Below are positions 20,485 through 30,345 of a stretch of 64,000 bases of DNA, one piece after another. A program made the position numbers and the translations under genes. The stretch covers positions 2,543,029 through 2,607,028 of the forward strand of contig CP070833.1 of NCBI GenBank assembly GCA_020341735.1, read 5' to 3'. Source of the stretch: Gammaproteobacteria bacterium (GTDB lineage: Bacteria > Pseudomonadota > Gammaproteobacteria > Steroidobacterales > XN24). Within the stretch, counting starts at the first letter, position 1. Each line of letters opens with the position of its first letter. Below the pieces are notes generated by a model that saw only the letters and a list, made by a program, of their open reading frames with translations, was not told where the DNA came from and searched no databases.

Positions 20485-21660
20485 TTAGGCGCCCGCGGCG
20501 TCTCCCGCCCGAACGAGTTCGCGCCCGATCAGCATGCGTCGAATTTCGCTCGTCCCGGCCCCGATTTCATAGAGTTTCGCGTCTCGCAGCAGCCGCCCCG
20601 TGGAGTATTCATTGATGTAGCCGTTCCCGCCGAGGCTCTGGATCGCATCGAGCGCCACCTGCACCGCAGACTGGGATGCCAGCAACAAGGTCGCGGCAGC
20701 GTCCTGCCGGGTCGGTTGGCCCCGGTCAAACTGCTCAGCCACGCGGTAAGTGAATGCCCTCGAGGCTTGCAGCGCCGTATACATATCGGCGAGCTTGGCC
20801 TGCATGATGCCGAATTCGCCGATGGGCTGGCCGAATTGCTGCCTCTCCCTGACGTACGGTAGCACTACGTCCATGCATGCCTGCATGATGCCGATCGGGC
20901 CTGCCGAAAGTACCAGCCGTTCCGAATCGAGCCCCCTCATCAGGATGTAGACGCCCCTGTGAACTTCCCCCAGGACGTTGGCCTGGGGAATCTCGCAGTC
21001 CTCGAAAACCAGCTCGCAGGTGTTGGAGCCGCGCATCCCGAGTTTGTCGAGTTTCTGCGCCGTGCCAAAGCCTTGCATGCCTTTCTCGACCAGGAACGCC
21101 GTCATGGAGCGGGAGCCCGCGCCGGCGTCTGCCGTTCTCATGTAGGTCAGGGCCACGTGAGCCTCTGGCCCGTTCGTGATCCACATCTTTGAGCCGTTTG
21201 CGATCCAGGAGTCGCCGCGCCGCTCCGCCCGGCACGCCATCGATCCAACCACGTCCGAGCCGGCGCCGGCTTCGGACATGGCCAGCGCGCCTACCCACTC
21301 ACCGCTGCACAGCTTTGGCAGGAACCGTTGGCGTTGTTCCTCGGTGCCATTGATAAACACATTGTTTACGCACAGGTTCGAGTGCGCGCCATAGGACAGC
21401 CCGACGGACGCCGAGGCTCTGGATATCTCCTCCATGGCCACGACGTGGGCCAGGTAGCTCATCCCGGATCCGCCGAATTCCTCTGGAACGGTGATGCCCA
21501 GAAGGCCCATTTCTCCGAGCTTGGGCCAGAGATCCTGCGGAAACTCGTTGGCCTGATCGATTTGCGCGGCTCGAGGAGCGATCTCTGAGTCAGCAAATCT
21601 CCGGACCGCCTCCCGGAGCATGTCCAGGTCATCGTTGATTGATATGTTGAAGGCGCTCAC
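20485..21660 (-). CDS. liuA: Isovaleryl-CoA dehydrogenase
   Basis: A 391-residue acyl-CoA dehydrogenase. It has the N-terminal [14 protein letters not shown]-type region, [11 protein letters not shown], the WITNGP flavin segment, and the C-terminal [19 protein letters not shown]. It oxidises isovaleryl-CoA to 3-methylcrotonyl-CoA, passing electrons to ETF. The start is GTG at 21660 with a strong GAGGAG site 7 bp before it. The isovaleryl-CoA assignment relies on operon context as well as the family match. Confidence 0.93.
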   Translation of the reverse strand: MSAFNISINDDLDMLREAVRRFADSEIAPRAAQIDQANEFPQDLWPKLGEMGLLGITVPEEFGGSGMSYLAHVVAMEEISRASASVGLSYGAHSNLCVNNVFINGTEEQRQRFLPKLCSGEWVGALAMSEAGAGSDVVGSMACRAERRGDSWIANGSKMWITNGPEAHVALTYMRTADAGAGSRSMTAFLVEKGMQGFGTAQKLDKLGMRGSNTCELVFEDCEIPQANVLGEVHRGVYILMRGLDSERLVLSAGPIGIMQACMDVVLPYVRERQQFGQPIGEFGIMQAKLADMYTALQASRAFTYRVAEQFDRGQPTRQDAAATLLLASQSAVQVALDAIQSLGGNGYINEYSTGRLLRDAKLYEIGAGTSEIRRMLIGRELVRAGDAAGA

Positions 21661-21692
21661 GCCGACTCCTCACATTGAGTGTGCAGAAAGCT

Positions 21693-21714
21693 GCCCGTGC
21701 CTGCAGGCACGGGC
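21693..21714. repeat. Perfect 22-bp palindrome between leucine dehydrogenase and liuA
   Basis: A complete 11+11 inverted repeat built on GCCCGTGCCTG. It sits in the 67-bp gap between the two genes, 13 bp after the leucine dehydrogenase stop. Without a following T run on either strand it is not a classical terminator. It could be an mRNA-processing or stability hairpin that sets different levels of the two genes, or an operator. Confidence 0.7.
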
Positions 21715-21727
21715 GCGTCGCATGCCG

Positions 21728-22849
21728 TCAGCTGTTGGTGGCGGTCGTGTGCGGTCGCCGTCCGGACAGGCGATCCTTGAATCGCTTGGAATAAAAGCGC
21801 CGGACCTTGGCGATTGCAGCGATGCGCTCCTCGGCCAGCCGATCGGCGGCTTGCCAGCTTGGTATGCCGTCTCTCCGGGCAATGCCGAAGATCGTGCGTA
21901 TGATGCTGTAAATGGTACTCACGGTGCGATATGCCCGGTCACGATCATAGCCCTGGAGTTCGATCGCCACGTTCATGAGGCCGCCCGCGTTGATGGCGTA
22001 GTCAGGCGCATACAAGATGCCGCGCTCCTCCAGCACGGTACCCCATTCCTCGGACTCCAGCTGGTTATTGGCGCTGCCGGCGACAATGTCGCACTTCAGA
22101 CGCGGGACGGTATCTTCGTTGATCACGCCGCCTAGGGCGCAGGGCGCAAACACCTTTGCGTCGGTATCGTAGATCTGCTCCATCGGTACGGCCTCGGCCC
22201 CCAGTTCATCGACGGCTCGCTCGACGCGATTCTCGTTGATGTCGCAGACGAATACCTTCGCGCCCGCTTCACGCAGATACTTGGTCAGGTAGTAACCCAC
22301 ATGCCCCACACCCTGGACCGCGAAACTGACCTGTCCGGGGTCATCGCTTCCATACTTGAGCTGGAGGCACGCCTTGATGCCCTGCAGTGTGCCGTAGGCG
22401 GTGAATGGGGACGGATCCCCGCTACCGCCATGGACCCGATGGACACCGACCACCCGATCGGTTTCCTGATAGATATAGTCCATGTCCTCGACACTCGTAC
22501 CGACGTCTTCGGCGGTGATGTAGCGTCCCCCGAGCGAGCCGATGAATCGCCCAAAAGCCCGGAACAATTCTTCGCTCTTGTGTTCCTCGGGGTCGCCGAT
22601 CAGTACCGCCTTCCCGCCGCCGAGATTCAGCCCGGACACGGAAGCTTTATACGTCATGCCGCGGGACAGACGCAGGACATCGCGCAGCGCCTCTTCCTCG
22701 TTCTGATAAGGCCACATCCGGAGTCCGCCCAGCGCTGGACCGAGGGTCGTGTCGTGAATGGCGACGATGGCTTTCAGCCCCGTTGCCTCATGATGAAAAA
22801 ACACGACCTGCTCGTGCCCTTTCTCGTGCAGGGTGTCGAATAACTCCAT
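21728..22849 (-). CDS. Leucine dehydrogenase (Glu/Leu/Phe/Val family)
   Basis: A 373-residue NAD-dependent amino-acid dehydrogenase. The catalytic region LNLGGGKAVLIGDP is followed by YITAEDVGTSVEDM and a Rossmann VQGVGHVGYYL loop. It deaminates leucine (and usually valine and isoleucine) to the 2-oxoacid, the entry step for the downstream pathway genes. The C-terminal 20 residues are polar, without homology I recognise. A GAGGA site precedes the ATG. First gene of the long minus-strand branched-chain block. Confidence 0.93.
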   Translation of the reverse strand: MELFDTLHEKGHEQVVFFHHEATGLKAIVAIHDTTLGPALGGLRMWPYQNEEEALRDVLRLSRGMTYKASVSGLNLGGGKAVLIGDPEEHKSEELFRAFGRFIGSLGGRYITAEDVGTSVEDMDYIYQETDRVVGVHRVHGGSGDPSPFTAYGTLQGIKACLQLKYGSDDPGQVSFAVQGVGHVGYYLTKYLREAGAKVFVCDINENRVERAVDELGAEAVPMEQIYDTDAKVFAPCALGGVINEDTVPRLKCDIVAGSANNQLESEEWGTVLEERGILYAPDYAINAGGLMNVAIELQGYDRDRAYRTVSTIYSIIRTIFGIARRDGIPSWQAADRLAEERIAAIAKVRRFYSKRFKDRLSGRRPHTTATNS

Positions 22850-23194
22850 CAGAAATCCTCCATTGGATTCGCTTGCAGCGCGGCGGGCCTTGCGGCTCGA
22901 TCGCGTTCTACCTGGACGGCAGGCGCAGAGAGCGTTGCTCGAGTCCGGGCAGAGTCAAAATTTTCTTATCGAGATCGGGCGGGCCGTTGGAACCATGGCT
23001 CTACAGGGTCCCTTCGTAGCGGATTTTTTCCGGCCGACCTAAGCCCCCGACGGCGCGCGAAATTATAGTCGTGTGGGACGAATTCTGCATGACAGTTTTT
23101 CGTTGCGATGCAGCAATCCAGTGGGCGCGGAGCGTTCCCGATTGTCGGTATACTGTCTCTCTCTTGAGCGCCAGGAAGAGCGCCGGAATATCCG
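22850..23194. other. Divergent intergenic region, leucine dehydrogenase / icmF
   Basis: These 345 bp hold no convincing gene. On the minus strand an exact TATAAT lies at 23062-23067, without a good -35 partner. On the plus strand TATACT lies at 23149-23154, suitably placed for icmF, also with a poor -35. Both transcripts probably start here, and a shared regulator could bind between. I see no clear operator dyad. Confidence 0.4.
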
Positions 23195-26100
23195 ATGAGT
23201 ACCGCAGCAAATGATGCCAGATTGCCGGGCAGAGACCGCAGCGAATCGACGCTGAGGTTCATCACTGCTGCCTCGCTTTTTGATGGTCACGATGCGGCCA
23301 TCAACATCGTGCGCAGGCTGCTGCAATCCAATGGCGCGGAAGTCGTCCACCTAGGGCATAACAGGAGCGTCGCCGACATCGTGCGCGCTGCGTTGCAGGA
23401 AGATGCGGACGCGATCGCCTGCAGCTCGTACCAGGGCGGGCACAACGAGTACTTCCGCTATATGGTGGATATGCTCCGTCAGGCAGGCGCCGAGCATGTG
23501 CGCATCGTTGTTGGCGGCGGAGGCACAATTGCGCCTGACGAGATCGAGTCCCTGGAAGCATACGGCGTGGAGAAGATCTACGACGCTGACGAGGGTCTTG
23601 CGCTCGGACTCCAGGGGATGGCCGAGGACATTTTCCGAAGAGTGCGGTCCTGGCCACGGCCGGAGTTCGACACTGATCCCGCAGATCCTGCGGATCCTCG
23701 AGGTATCGGCCAGACCCTGAGCCTCCTGGAGGAGGCGGTGGATTCCCCGGAGCGCATCGAGCCGTTGCGAAGGCGCTGGTCGGAAACGGACCGGCAGATT
23801 CCGGTGATTGGCATGACCGGAACCGGCGGGGCCGGCAAGAGCAGCCTGGTTGACGAGTTGCTGAACCGGGTTCTGAGATGTTTTCCCGATCGTAGGATCG
23901 CGGTTCTCGCAGTGGATCCGACGCGGCGCCGCTCTGGCGGCGCCCTGCTCGGCGACCGCATCCGGATGAATAGCCTGTCGGACGACCGTATCTTCATGCG
24001 CTCGATGGCCACGCGGCGTCAGCACCTGGCTACCAGCGCCGTTCTCACGGACAGCATCGCCTTCCTCAAGCACGCCGGTTATGACCTGATCCTCGTTGAG
24101 ACCGCCGGGATCGGTCAGAGCGACACAGAGATCGTCGATCTGGTCGACGTCTCGCTGTATGTCATGACCAGTGAGTACGGGGCAGCCAGCCAGCTCGAGA
24201 AGATAGACATGCTGGATTACGCCGACCTGGTTGCGCTGAACAAGTTCGAAAAACGCGGCTCAGAGGACGCGCTCAGGGATGTCCGGAAACAGTGGAAACG
24301 TAATCGCCATGCGTTCCAGATGCCCGACGATGAGGTTCCCGTTTATCCGACGATCGCCAGTCAGTTCAATGATCCAGGCGTCAACGAGCTGTTCCTCGCC
24401 ATATGCGATGCGATTTCGGCTATGAGCCCGGAACTGAGCGAAGCCTGGACCCCGCAGGAGGCGCCGCCGCAGCCCGGCGAGGCGCGGCTGGCGCTGATAC
24501 CCCCCCAACGTGTGCGCTACCTCGCCGAGATCGCCGAGGATGGTCGTCACGCGGCCCGTGAGGCCCAGGATCAGGCCGGCATTGCAGCCCGAGCCCACGC
24601 CTGCTACCAAGCACTGGAGCAGATTGGCGATGAAATCCCGGAACCGTTAACAGGTTATCGGGCCGAGGCGCTGGAGGAGGGCGACGTCACGCTCCGCAAG
24701 CTCCGGCGTGGATACAACGACGCGCTGGCCGCACTGACTCCGGAGATCGTCAGCCTGCTCAGATCATGGCCCGATCTGCGTGCTTCCGTCGAGGACGAGA
24801 ACTACTCATACCGCGTACGCGACCGAGAGATCACGGGCAGCAACTATACGACGTCGCTCAGTCATCTGTCCGTGCCGAAGATCGCTGCTCCGCGGTTCCG
24901 TGACTGGGGCGAGTTGCTCGACTTCCTGCTACGGGAAAATCTGCCCGGACACTATCCGTACACAGCCGGTGTCTATCCCTACCGACGTGAGCGTGAAGAT
25001 CCCATCCGCATGTTCGCGGGTGAGGGCACCGCAGAGCGAACCAATCGGCGATTCCACTATCTGTCGGCCGGCCACGAGGCGACCCGGCTATCTACCGCCT
25101 TCGATTCGGTAACGCTTTATGGCGAAGATCCGGACCGCAGGCCTGATATCTACGGCAGGATAGGCAACTCAGGCGTCTCGATCGCCAGTCTGGACGACAT
25201 GAAGCGGCTGTATTCTGGCTTCGACCTCTGCTGCCCGGCGACATCCGTCTCCATGACCATCAATGGTCCGGCGCCGATTATCCTCGCGATGTTCCTGAAT
25301 GCCGCGATCGATCAGCAGGTCGAGAAGCACTTGAAAGACAGTGGCGGCTGGGACGCGGCTCAATCCAGGATCGCCGAGATTATCGGAGACAGACCGCACC
25401 CGAGGTACCGTGGCGACTTGCCTGAAGGTCACGACGGGAGCGGACTCGGGCTGCTGGGCGTCAGCGGTGATCGCCTGCTTGACGCGGAAACCTATGGCCG
25501 GATCCGTGAGCAGGCGCTGTCCATGGTCCGCGGCACCGTGCAGGCGGACATCCTCAAGGAGGATCAGGCCCAGAACACATGCATTTTCTCCACGGAATTC
25601 GCCCTGCGGATGATGGGTGACGTCCAGGACTTCTTTATCGATCACGGTGTGCGGAATTTCTACAGCGTTTCGATTTCCGGATATCACATCGCGGAGGCGG
25701 GCGCGAATCCCATCAGCCAGCTGGCATTCACGCTCGCAAATGGATTGACGCTCGTCGAGTACTATCTGAGCCGGGGCATGCAGATCGACGATTTTGCCCC
25801 TAATCTGAGTTTCTTCTTCTCGAACGGCATGGATCCGGAATACGTCGTCATCGGCCGAGTTGCGAGACGCATCTGGGCGCGCGCCATGAGGAGACGCTAT
25901 GGAGCCGGGCCTCGCAGCCAGATGCTGAAATACCACATCCAGACGTCCGGTCGCAGCCTGCATGCCCAGGAGATCCAGTTCAACGACGTCCGCACCACGC
26001 TGCAGGCGCTCTACGCCCTTCTCGACAGCTGCAACAGTCTGCATACGAATTCCTACGATGAGGCGATCACCACGCCGACGGAGGAATCCGTGAGACGGGC

Positions 26101-26632
26101 GGTCGCCATCCAGATGATCATCAACAAGGAGCTAGGGCTCAACCGGAATCAGAATCCATGGCAGGGTTCCTACCTCATCGACTACCTGACAGACGCGGTG
26201 GAAGAGGCCGTCTATCAAGAGTTCGAGCGGATTTCCGATCGCGGCGGAGTGCTGGGAGCGATGGAGACGATGTACCAGCGTGGCAAGATTCAGGAGGAGA
26301 GCCTCTACTACGAGTCGCGCAAGCATGACGGCACCCTGCCCATCGTGGGAGTGAACACATTTAAGCCGCCGGCGGTGCAGCAACAGGAAGCCGTGGTCGC
26401 GGAGCTGATACGTTCTACGGAAGCCGAAAAAATTTCTCAGGTGGAGGAGATATCTGCCTTCCAAACGACACACGAGGATCGGTCGAAACAGGCGCTCCAA
26501 CAGCTCGGTGAAGTTGCCGCCAGACAAGGGAATGTCTTTGCGGAATTGATGGAAGCGGTTAAAGTCTGTTCGCTCGGGCAGATAACGCACGCCTTGTACG
26601 AGGTGGGCGGACAGTACAGAAGAAACATGTAG
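23195..26632 (+). CDS. icmF: Fused isobutyryl-CoA mutase IcmF
   Basis: A 1145-residue three-part protein. The N-terminal cobalamin domain has DGHDAA with axial His32. The MeaI-type GTPase chaperone has P-loop GTGGAGKSS (209-217) and NKFEKRG. The C-terminal part is the acyl-CoA mutase TIM barrel. It interconverts isobutyryl-CoA and n-butyryl-CoA with adenosylcobalamin, while the G domain protects or loads the cofactor. Aligned by eye with methylmalonyl-CoA mutase, the specificity positions are Phe607 (RMFAGEG) and Gln793 (AQNTCIF), the ICM pattern rather than Tyr/Arg of MCM. Transcribed away from the leucine genes; likely handles valine-derived isobutyryl-CoA. Confidence 0.95.
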   Translation: MSTAANDARLPGRDRSESTLRFITAASLFDGHDAAINIVRRLLQSNGAEVVHLGHNRSVADIVRAALQEDADAIACSSYQGGHNEYFRYMVDMLRQAGAEHVRIVVGGGGTIAPDEIESLEAYGVEKIYDADEGLALGLQGMAEDIFRRVRSWPRPEFDTDPADPADPRGIGQTLSLLEEAVDSPERIEPLRRRWSETDRQIPVIGMTGTGGAGKSSLVDELLNRVLRCFPDRRIAVLAVDPTRRRSGGALLGDRIRMNSLSDDRIFMRSMATRRQHLATSAVLTDSIAFLKHAGYDLILVETAGIGQSDTEIVDLVDVSLYVMTSEYGAASQLEKIDMLDYADLVALNKFEKRGSEDALRDVRKQWKRNRHAFQMPDDEVPVYPTIASQFNDPGVNELFLAICDAISAMSPELSEAWTPQEAPPQPGEARLALIPPQRVRYLAEIAEDGRHAAREAQDQAGIAARAHACYQALEQIGDEIPEPLTGYRAEALEEGDVTLRKLRRGYNDALAALTPEIVSLLRSWPDLRASVEDENYSYRVRDREITGSNYTTSLSHLSVPKIAAPRFRDWGELLDFLLRENLPGHYPYTAGVYPYRREREDPIRMFAGEGTAERTNRRFHYLSAGHEATRLSTAFDSVTLYGEDPDRRPDIYGRIGNSGVSIASLDDMKRLYSGFDLCCPATSVSMTINGPAPIILAMFLNAAIDQQVEKHLKDSGGWDAAQSRIAEIIGDRPHPRYRGDLPEGHDGSGLGLLGVSGDRLLDAETYGRIREQALSMVRGTVQADILKEDQAQNTCIFSTEFALRMMGDVQDFFIDHGVRNFYSVSISGYHIAEAGANPISQLAFTLANGLTLVEYYLSRGMQIDDFAPNLSFFFSNGMDPEYVVIGRVARRIWARAMRRRYGAGPRSQMLKYHIQTSGRSLHAQEIQFNDVRTTLQALYALLDSCNSLHTNSYDEAITTPTEESVRRAVAIQMIINKELGLNRNQNPWQGSYLIDYLTDAVEEAVYQEFERISDRGGVLGAMETMYQRGKIQEESLYYESRKHDGTLPIVGVNTFKPPAVQQQEAVVAELIRSTEAEKISQVEEISAFQTTHEDRSKQALQQLGEVAARQGNVFAELMEAVKVCSLGQITHALYEVGGQYRRNM

Positions 26633-26723
26633 CACGGGGGTCTAAAGAGAGTCGGCTTGCAAACCGAATCTTTTGATTAAGTTAATAAAAACAAAAAGTT
26701 ATGATGCATTTCTGCCGCCGTGT

Positions 26724-26748
26724 AGCATGCAATTCCATGCTTTTTTTT
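26724..26748 (+). terminator. Intrinsic terminator after icmF
   Basis: A 6-bp stem (AGCATG / CATGCT, 6-base loop) is followed directly by a run of eight T. It lies 92 bp past the icmF stop and 74 bp before the DUF3450 gene, insulating the two transcription units. A weaker TCGG/CCGA hairpin with a TCTTTTG tail at 26652-26674 may assist. Confidence 0.8.
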
Positions 26749-26751
26749 CCA

Positions 26752-26789
26752 GAGGCTTTCTGCTAGCGTTAATCGCTTCCGGAAGCCTC
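26752..26789. promoter_or_regulatory. Overlapping inverted repeats ahead of the TonB operon
   Basis: GAGGCTT (26752-26758) is repeated inverted as AAGCCTC (26783-26789), and inside its right half is a perfect 12-bp palindrome, GCTTCCGGAAGC (26775-26786). The two foldings exclude each other. A CATAAA -10-like element follows at 26794-26799. This is a candidate operator or leader structure for the downstream operon; it does not look like a Fur box. Confidence 0.4.
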
Positions 26790-26822
26790 CTTGCATAAAC
26801 AGTCTCTAGCGAAGGGAAGCTA

Positions 26823-27617
26823 ATGCAAACACATAAGAAACTGCGCCTGACCGTCTGGTTCAGATCAGCGCTTGCGGCCCTGCTCACGCTTGGCCTGACG
26901 TCGGCGCTCGCCTCCGAGCGTGCGCTGTCCGCCAGCCTCGCGGAGCAGAAAGCCAGTGACCAGTCCTCGGCCAAGTCGCAACAGCGCATAGCCCAGCTGG
27001 CCGATCAGACAACTGAATTGCTGGGTGAGTATCGCCTCGCTCTGCAGAAACTGGATCGGGTGAAAATCTACAACGCGCATCTGCAGACGCTCGTCAATGA
27101 TCAGGAAGCTGAGAAGGCGAACATCGAGAGGCAGTTGACTGATTTCCAGACTGTCCAGACCGATATCGTGCCGCTCATGTTCAACATGATCGACACGCTG
27201 GAGAAATTCATCGCTGCCGATCTGCCCTTCAACCTGGAAGAGCGCCAGAGGAGGGTGGACAACCTGAGGACGATGATGGATGACTCGGAAATCACCATTT
27301 CCGAGAAGTATCGCAAGATCATGGAGGCCTACCAGATCGAGGTCGGCTTCGGCCGCGATATGGAGGCTACGGTAGGCGACCTGTCCACGGGTGGAGAGGC
27401 ACGAAAGGTCGAGTTCCTTCGCATCGGCCGCATCCTTCTCGCCTATCAGACCGCCAACAAGGAAGAGACCGGATTCTGGAACAAGAACACCGGCGACTGG
27501 GAATTGCTGCCCGATGAGTATCGGTCGGCGATCACGGACGGTCTGCGCATCGCCCGCAAGCAAGCGGCGCCTGATCTCCTGAAACTGCCGATCAGCGGAC
27601 CGGAGGCAGCCCAATGA
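26823..27617 (+). CDS. DUF3450 periplasmic coiled-coil protein of the TonB operon
   Basis: A 264-residue DUF3450 protein. A signal peptide ends near ALASERA, and heptad-rich coiled coil covers roughly residues 35-105. A conserved DTLEKFIAADLPFNLEERQRR-type region follows (about 120-140). The function is unknown; the family is regularly found upstream of extended ExbB (TtpC) genes, and a periplasmic role in the proton-channel complex is inferred. A good AAGGGAAG ribosome site precedes it. The stop overlaps the next start by 4 bp. Confidence 0.85.
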   Translation: MQTHKKLRLTVWFRSALAALLTLGLTSALASERALSASLAEQKASDQSSAKSQQRIAQLADQTTELLGEYRLALQKLDRVKIYNAHLQTLVNDQEAEKANIERQLTDFQTVQTDIVPLMFNMIDTLEKFIAADLPFNLEERQRRVDNLRTMMDDSEITISEKYRKIMEAYQIEVGFGRDMEATVGDLSTGGEARKVEFLRIGRILLAYQTANKEETGFWNKNTGDWELLPDEYRSAITDGLRIARKQAAPDLLKLPISGPEAAQ

Positions 27618-28969
27618 GAAAGTTCATCATCACCACATTCGCGGTGGTCTGCGGCAGCCTCGCAACCGGCTCGGTCATGGCGCAGCAATCACTCGACCAA
27701 CTCCTGCAGGACGTCAAGAAAGCGCGCAGCGAGATGTCTGCAGAAAACAAGCAGCGCGAGCAACGTTTCCAGCGGGAGAGAGACAACCAGAGAGCCCTGC
27801 TTCGAGACGTTCAGGGGCAGTTGTCGAGGGAAGAGGCTCGCAGCGACAGCCTCACCCAGCAGTTCAACACGAACGAGCAGGCGCTTTCCGAGATGTCCGA
27901 GAACCTGCGAGTGCAGGTCGGCAACTTCGGCGAGATGTTCGGCGTCGTGCGCCAGGTGGCCGGCGACACCGTCGGTGTCGTCAGAAGCTCGCTGGTGTCC
28001 GCCCAGTATCCCGAGCGCGGTGACGTCGCCAAGCGCCTGGCGGAGATCAAGGGGCTGCCCTCCATAGATGACCTGGACGCGCTGCGAATCCTGCTGTTCG
28101 AAGAGATGGTGGAATCAGGCAAGGTCACTCGTTACCCGACCACCATTGTTACAGCTGACGGCAACACGGAGGAGGCCGATGTTGTGCGCGTCGGTGTCCA
28201 CAATCTGGTCACCGGCGACCGCTTCCTAAAATACAACGCCGAGGATCCGGTCCATTCCTTCGTGGAGGAGCTTGCTCGACAGCCTCAGGACCGATTCCGC
28301 AGCATGGCTGCGGACCTGTTCAATGCCAGCCCCGGCGAAGTTGTCGGCACGGCGGTCGATCCGAGTCGCGGTTCTCTGCTGGGATTGCTGATCCAGGCGC
28401 CCAGCCTGCCCGAACGTATCGATCAGGGTGGCGTCGTCGGCTACGTGATCATCGTACTGGGGATCATCGGCCTGCTGATTGCCGTTTGGCGTCTGCTGTA
28501 TCTCAGTGGCGTCGGCTCGGGGATCCGCCGTCAGCTCAAGAGTGAGACGGCCAGTGAGAAGAATCCGCTTGGCCGGATACTCAAGGTTTATGACGACAAT
28601 TCCGATGCTGATACCGAGACTCTGGAACTCAAGCTCGACGAAGCCATTTTGAGGGAAGCTCCGAGCCTCGAGAAGTGGCAAGGCGGAATCAAGGTGCTGG
28701 CTGCCGTCGCGCCCCTGCTGGGCCTGCTGGGTACTGTGACCGGCATGATCGCGACCTTCCAGGCCATCACGCTATTCGGCACCGGCGACCCCAAGCTGAT
28801 GGCCGGCGGTATCTCCCAGGCGCTGGTAACCACGGTGCTCGGACTTTGCGTGGCTATCCCGCTCGTGCTTCTGCATAGCTGGGTCGCGGGACGCAGTCGT
28901 GCCCTGATCGAGATTCTGGAAGAGCAGACAGCGGGGATTATCGCCAGGAAGGCGGAAGCCGATCGATGA
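27614..28969 (+). CDS. Extended MotA/TolQ/ExbB proton channel protein (TtpC-like)
   Basis: A 451-residue protein. After a signal sequence (cleaved near VMAQQS) comes a long periplasmic coiled-coil part (about 25-265), then a C-terminal three-helix ExbB domain: TM around VGYVIIVLGIIGLLIAVW, then APLLGLLGTVTGMIATF with the conserved TM2 residues, and GLCVAIPLVLL. This architecture is that of Vibrio TtpC, an essential extra component of the TonB2 system. It should assemble with the ExbB, ExbD and TonB encoded next. Overlaps exbB by 4 bp. Confidence 0.88.
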   Translation: MRKFIITTFAVVCGSLATGSVMAQQSLDQLLQDVKKARSEMSAENKQREQRFQRERDNQRALLRDVQGQLSREEARSDSLTQQFNTNEQALSEMSENLRVQVGNFGEMFGVVRQVAGDTVGVVRSSLVSAQYPERGDVAKRLAEIKGLPSIDDLDALRILLFEEMVESGKVTRYPTTIVTADGNTEEADVVRVGVHNLVTGDRFLKYNAEDPVHSFVEELARQPQDRFRSMAADLFNASPGEVVGTAVDPSRGSLLGLLIQAPSLPERIDQGGVVGYVIIVLGIIGLLIAVWRLLYLSGVGSGIRRQLKSETASEKNPLGRILKVYDDNSDADTETLELKLDEAILREAPSLEKWQGGIKVLAAVAPLLGLLGTVTGMIATFQAITLFGTGDPKLMAGGISQALVTTVLGLCVAIPLVLLHSWVAGRSRALIEILEEQTAGIIARKAEADR

Positions 28970-29493
28970 TCTTCCTGTACGAGAGCCTGTTCGTCCCGAT
29001 CCGCGACTTCTTCGAAGCGGGCGGGGACGTCCTGTTCGGGATCCTCTTCGTGACGATCCTGATGTGGACGCTCATCATCGAGCGGATCTGGTTCTACTAT
29101 TTCGTGCTTCCCGGCAGGGTCAAGGACATCGAGGGGCGATGGAATGCCCGTCCGGACACATTTTCCTGGTTCGCCCGGCAGGTTCGCCAGCAGATGGTGT
29201 CGGAGATAGGCGTTGAGTGCCGACAGTATCTGCAGATCATCAAGGCGCTGATGGCGATCCTTCCGTTGCTCGGCCTGTTGGGGACAGTCACGGGAATGAT
29301 CTCGGTTTTCGACGTCATGGCTTTCGCCGGGACGGGCAATGCCCGCTTGATGGCTGCCGGCGTTTCGAGGGCCACTATCCCGACGATGGCCGGTCTGGTT
29401 GCCGCGCTTTCCGGTCTCTACTTCACCGCCTGGCTGGAACAGAAGTCCAACCGCGCGGTCGCTAAAGTAGAAGACGTCCTAGCGCATCACTGA
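28966..29493 (+). CDS. exbB: ExbB proton channel subunit
   Basis: A 175-residue MotA/TolQ/ExbB-family inner-membrane protein of the short type. The first TM is DVLFGILFVTILMWTLII. The diagnostic LPLLGLLGTVTGMISVF is followed by a third TM segment (TIPTMAGLVAALSGLYFTA). With ExbD it forms the proton channel powering TonB. The ATG overlaps the preceding stop (ATGA), indicating translational coupling. Confidence 0.93.
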   Translation: MIFLYESLFVPIRDFFEAGGDVLFGILFVTILMWTLIIERIWFYYFVLPGRVKDIEGRWNARPDTFSWFARQVRQQMVSEIGVECRQYLQIIKALMAILPLLGLLGTVTGMISVFDVMAFAGTGNARLMAAGVSRATIPTMAGLVAALSGLYFTAWLEQKSNRAVAKVEDVLAHH

Positions 29494-29503
29494 GGGAACC
29501 TGA

Positions 29504-29908
29504 ATGCGTCACAGAGTGGCTAGCCATGCCGAAGAGGCCGAGATCAACATCACGCCGATGCTCGACATCGTGTTCATCATGTTGATCTTCTTCATCGTGA
29601 CCACGTCCTTCGTCAAGGAAGTCGGGCTCGACGTGAACCGGCCATCCAATGCGCCCATCAAGGAGCAGAAGATCTCGGAAGTGATCGCCATACGTATCGA
29701 CGAGAACGGGACGATCTCCGTGCAGAACCGCGAGGTAGACATAAGGGCGGTGCGCGCAAATATCGAGAGCGAACTGGCGACCAAGCCGGAGGCCAGTGTC
29801 GTGGTGATTTCTGACCGGAATGCTGACGCCGGCATCCTGGTAAAGGTCATCGATCAGGCACGCGTCGCAGGCGCGGACAAGGTGTCTCTGGCCGCGATGG
29901 CCAAGTGA
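29504..29908 (+). CDS. exbD: ExbD subunit, first copy
   Basis: A 134-residue ExbD/TolR protein. A short cytoplasmic N-terminus (EEAEINITPMLD) leads into one TM (IVFIMLIFFIVTTSFVKE) with the conserved membrane aspartate in MLD. A periplasmic domain follows. It has a GAGGGAA ribosome site. Paired with a second exbD directly downstream, with which the N-terminal 45 residues are nearly identical while the periplasmic parts differ. Confidence 0.94.
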   Translation: MRHRVASHAEEAEINITPMLDIVFIMLIFFIVTTSFVKEVGLDVNRPSNAPIKEQKISEVIAIRIDENGTISVQNREVDIRAVRANIESELATKPEASVVVISDRNADAGILVKVIDQARVAGADKVSLAAMAK

Positions 29909-29937
29909 CGCGAAAATCTGATCTGCCGAGGGATTAA

Positions 29938-30345
29938 ATGGCAAGAAGACACGCAGTACAGCAGGAAGAAACGGAGATCAACATCACGCCGATGTTGGAC
30001 ATCGTGTTCATCATGCTGATCTTCTTCATCGTGACCACCTCCTTCATCAAGGAGACGGGTATCGATCCGAACCGGCCCGAGGCGGAGACCGCGTACAAGC
30101 AGGAGCGCGGCAACATCCTTATCGCCATCAATGAGGCAGGCGATATCTGGATGAACAAGCGCAAGGTGGAGTTGGGGCAGGTTCGTCAGTTGGTGGAGCA
30201 GGCCAAGAACGAGAGTCCCGAGAGTAGCGTCGTCATTATCGCCGACCAAAAATCATCGACCGGTGTTCTCATCGATCTGATGGATCAGATCAGGCTGGGC
30301 GGGGTTGCAAACATATCGGTCGCGGCCGAACTGGCAGGAGGCTGA
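29938..30345 (+). CDS. exbD: ExbD subunit, second copy
   Basis: A 135-residue ExbD/TolR protein with the same EEEINITPMLD-like N-terminus, aspartate-containing TM, and a diverged periplasmic domain (GNILIAINEAGDIWMNKRKV). The strong identity to the first copy at the DNA level around the TM suggests tandem duplication with later specialisation, or selection on the channel-forming part. Its stop overlaps the tonB start. Confidence 0.94.
   Translation: MARRHAVQQEETEINITPMLDIVFIMLIFFIVTTSFIKETGIDPNRPEAETAYKQERGNILIAINEAGDIWMNKRKVELGQVRQLVEQAKNESPESSVVIIADQKSSTGVLIDLMDQIRLGGVANISVAAELAGG

Noticed and set aside
25010-25020. Tyrosine in GVYPYR of IcmF as the methylmalonyl-CoA selector residue
   Set aside because: Re-aligning on the following AG motif puts the selector at Phe607 (RMFAG), so this tyrosine is not the diagnostic position.
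26690-26720. Fur box in the AT-rich stretch before the TonB operon
   Set aside because: The sequence does not give the GATAATNATTATC-like dyad, and it lies upstream of the icmF terminator.
29509-30249. Minus-strand open frames opposite the two exbD genes
   Set aside because: They mirror the strongly conserved ExbD coding sequence and resemble each other only because the exbD genes do.
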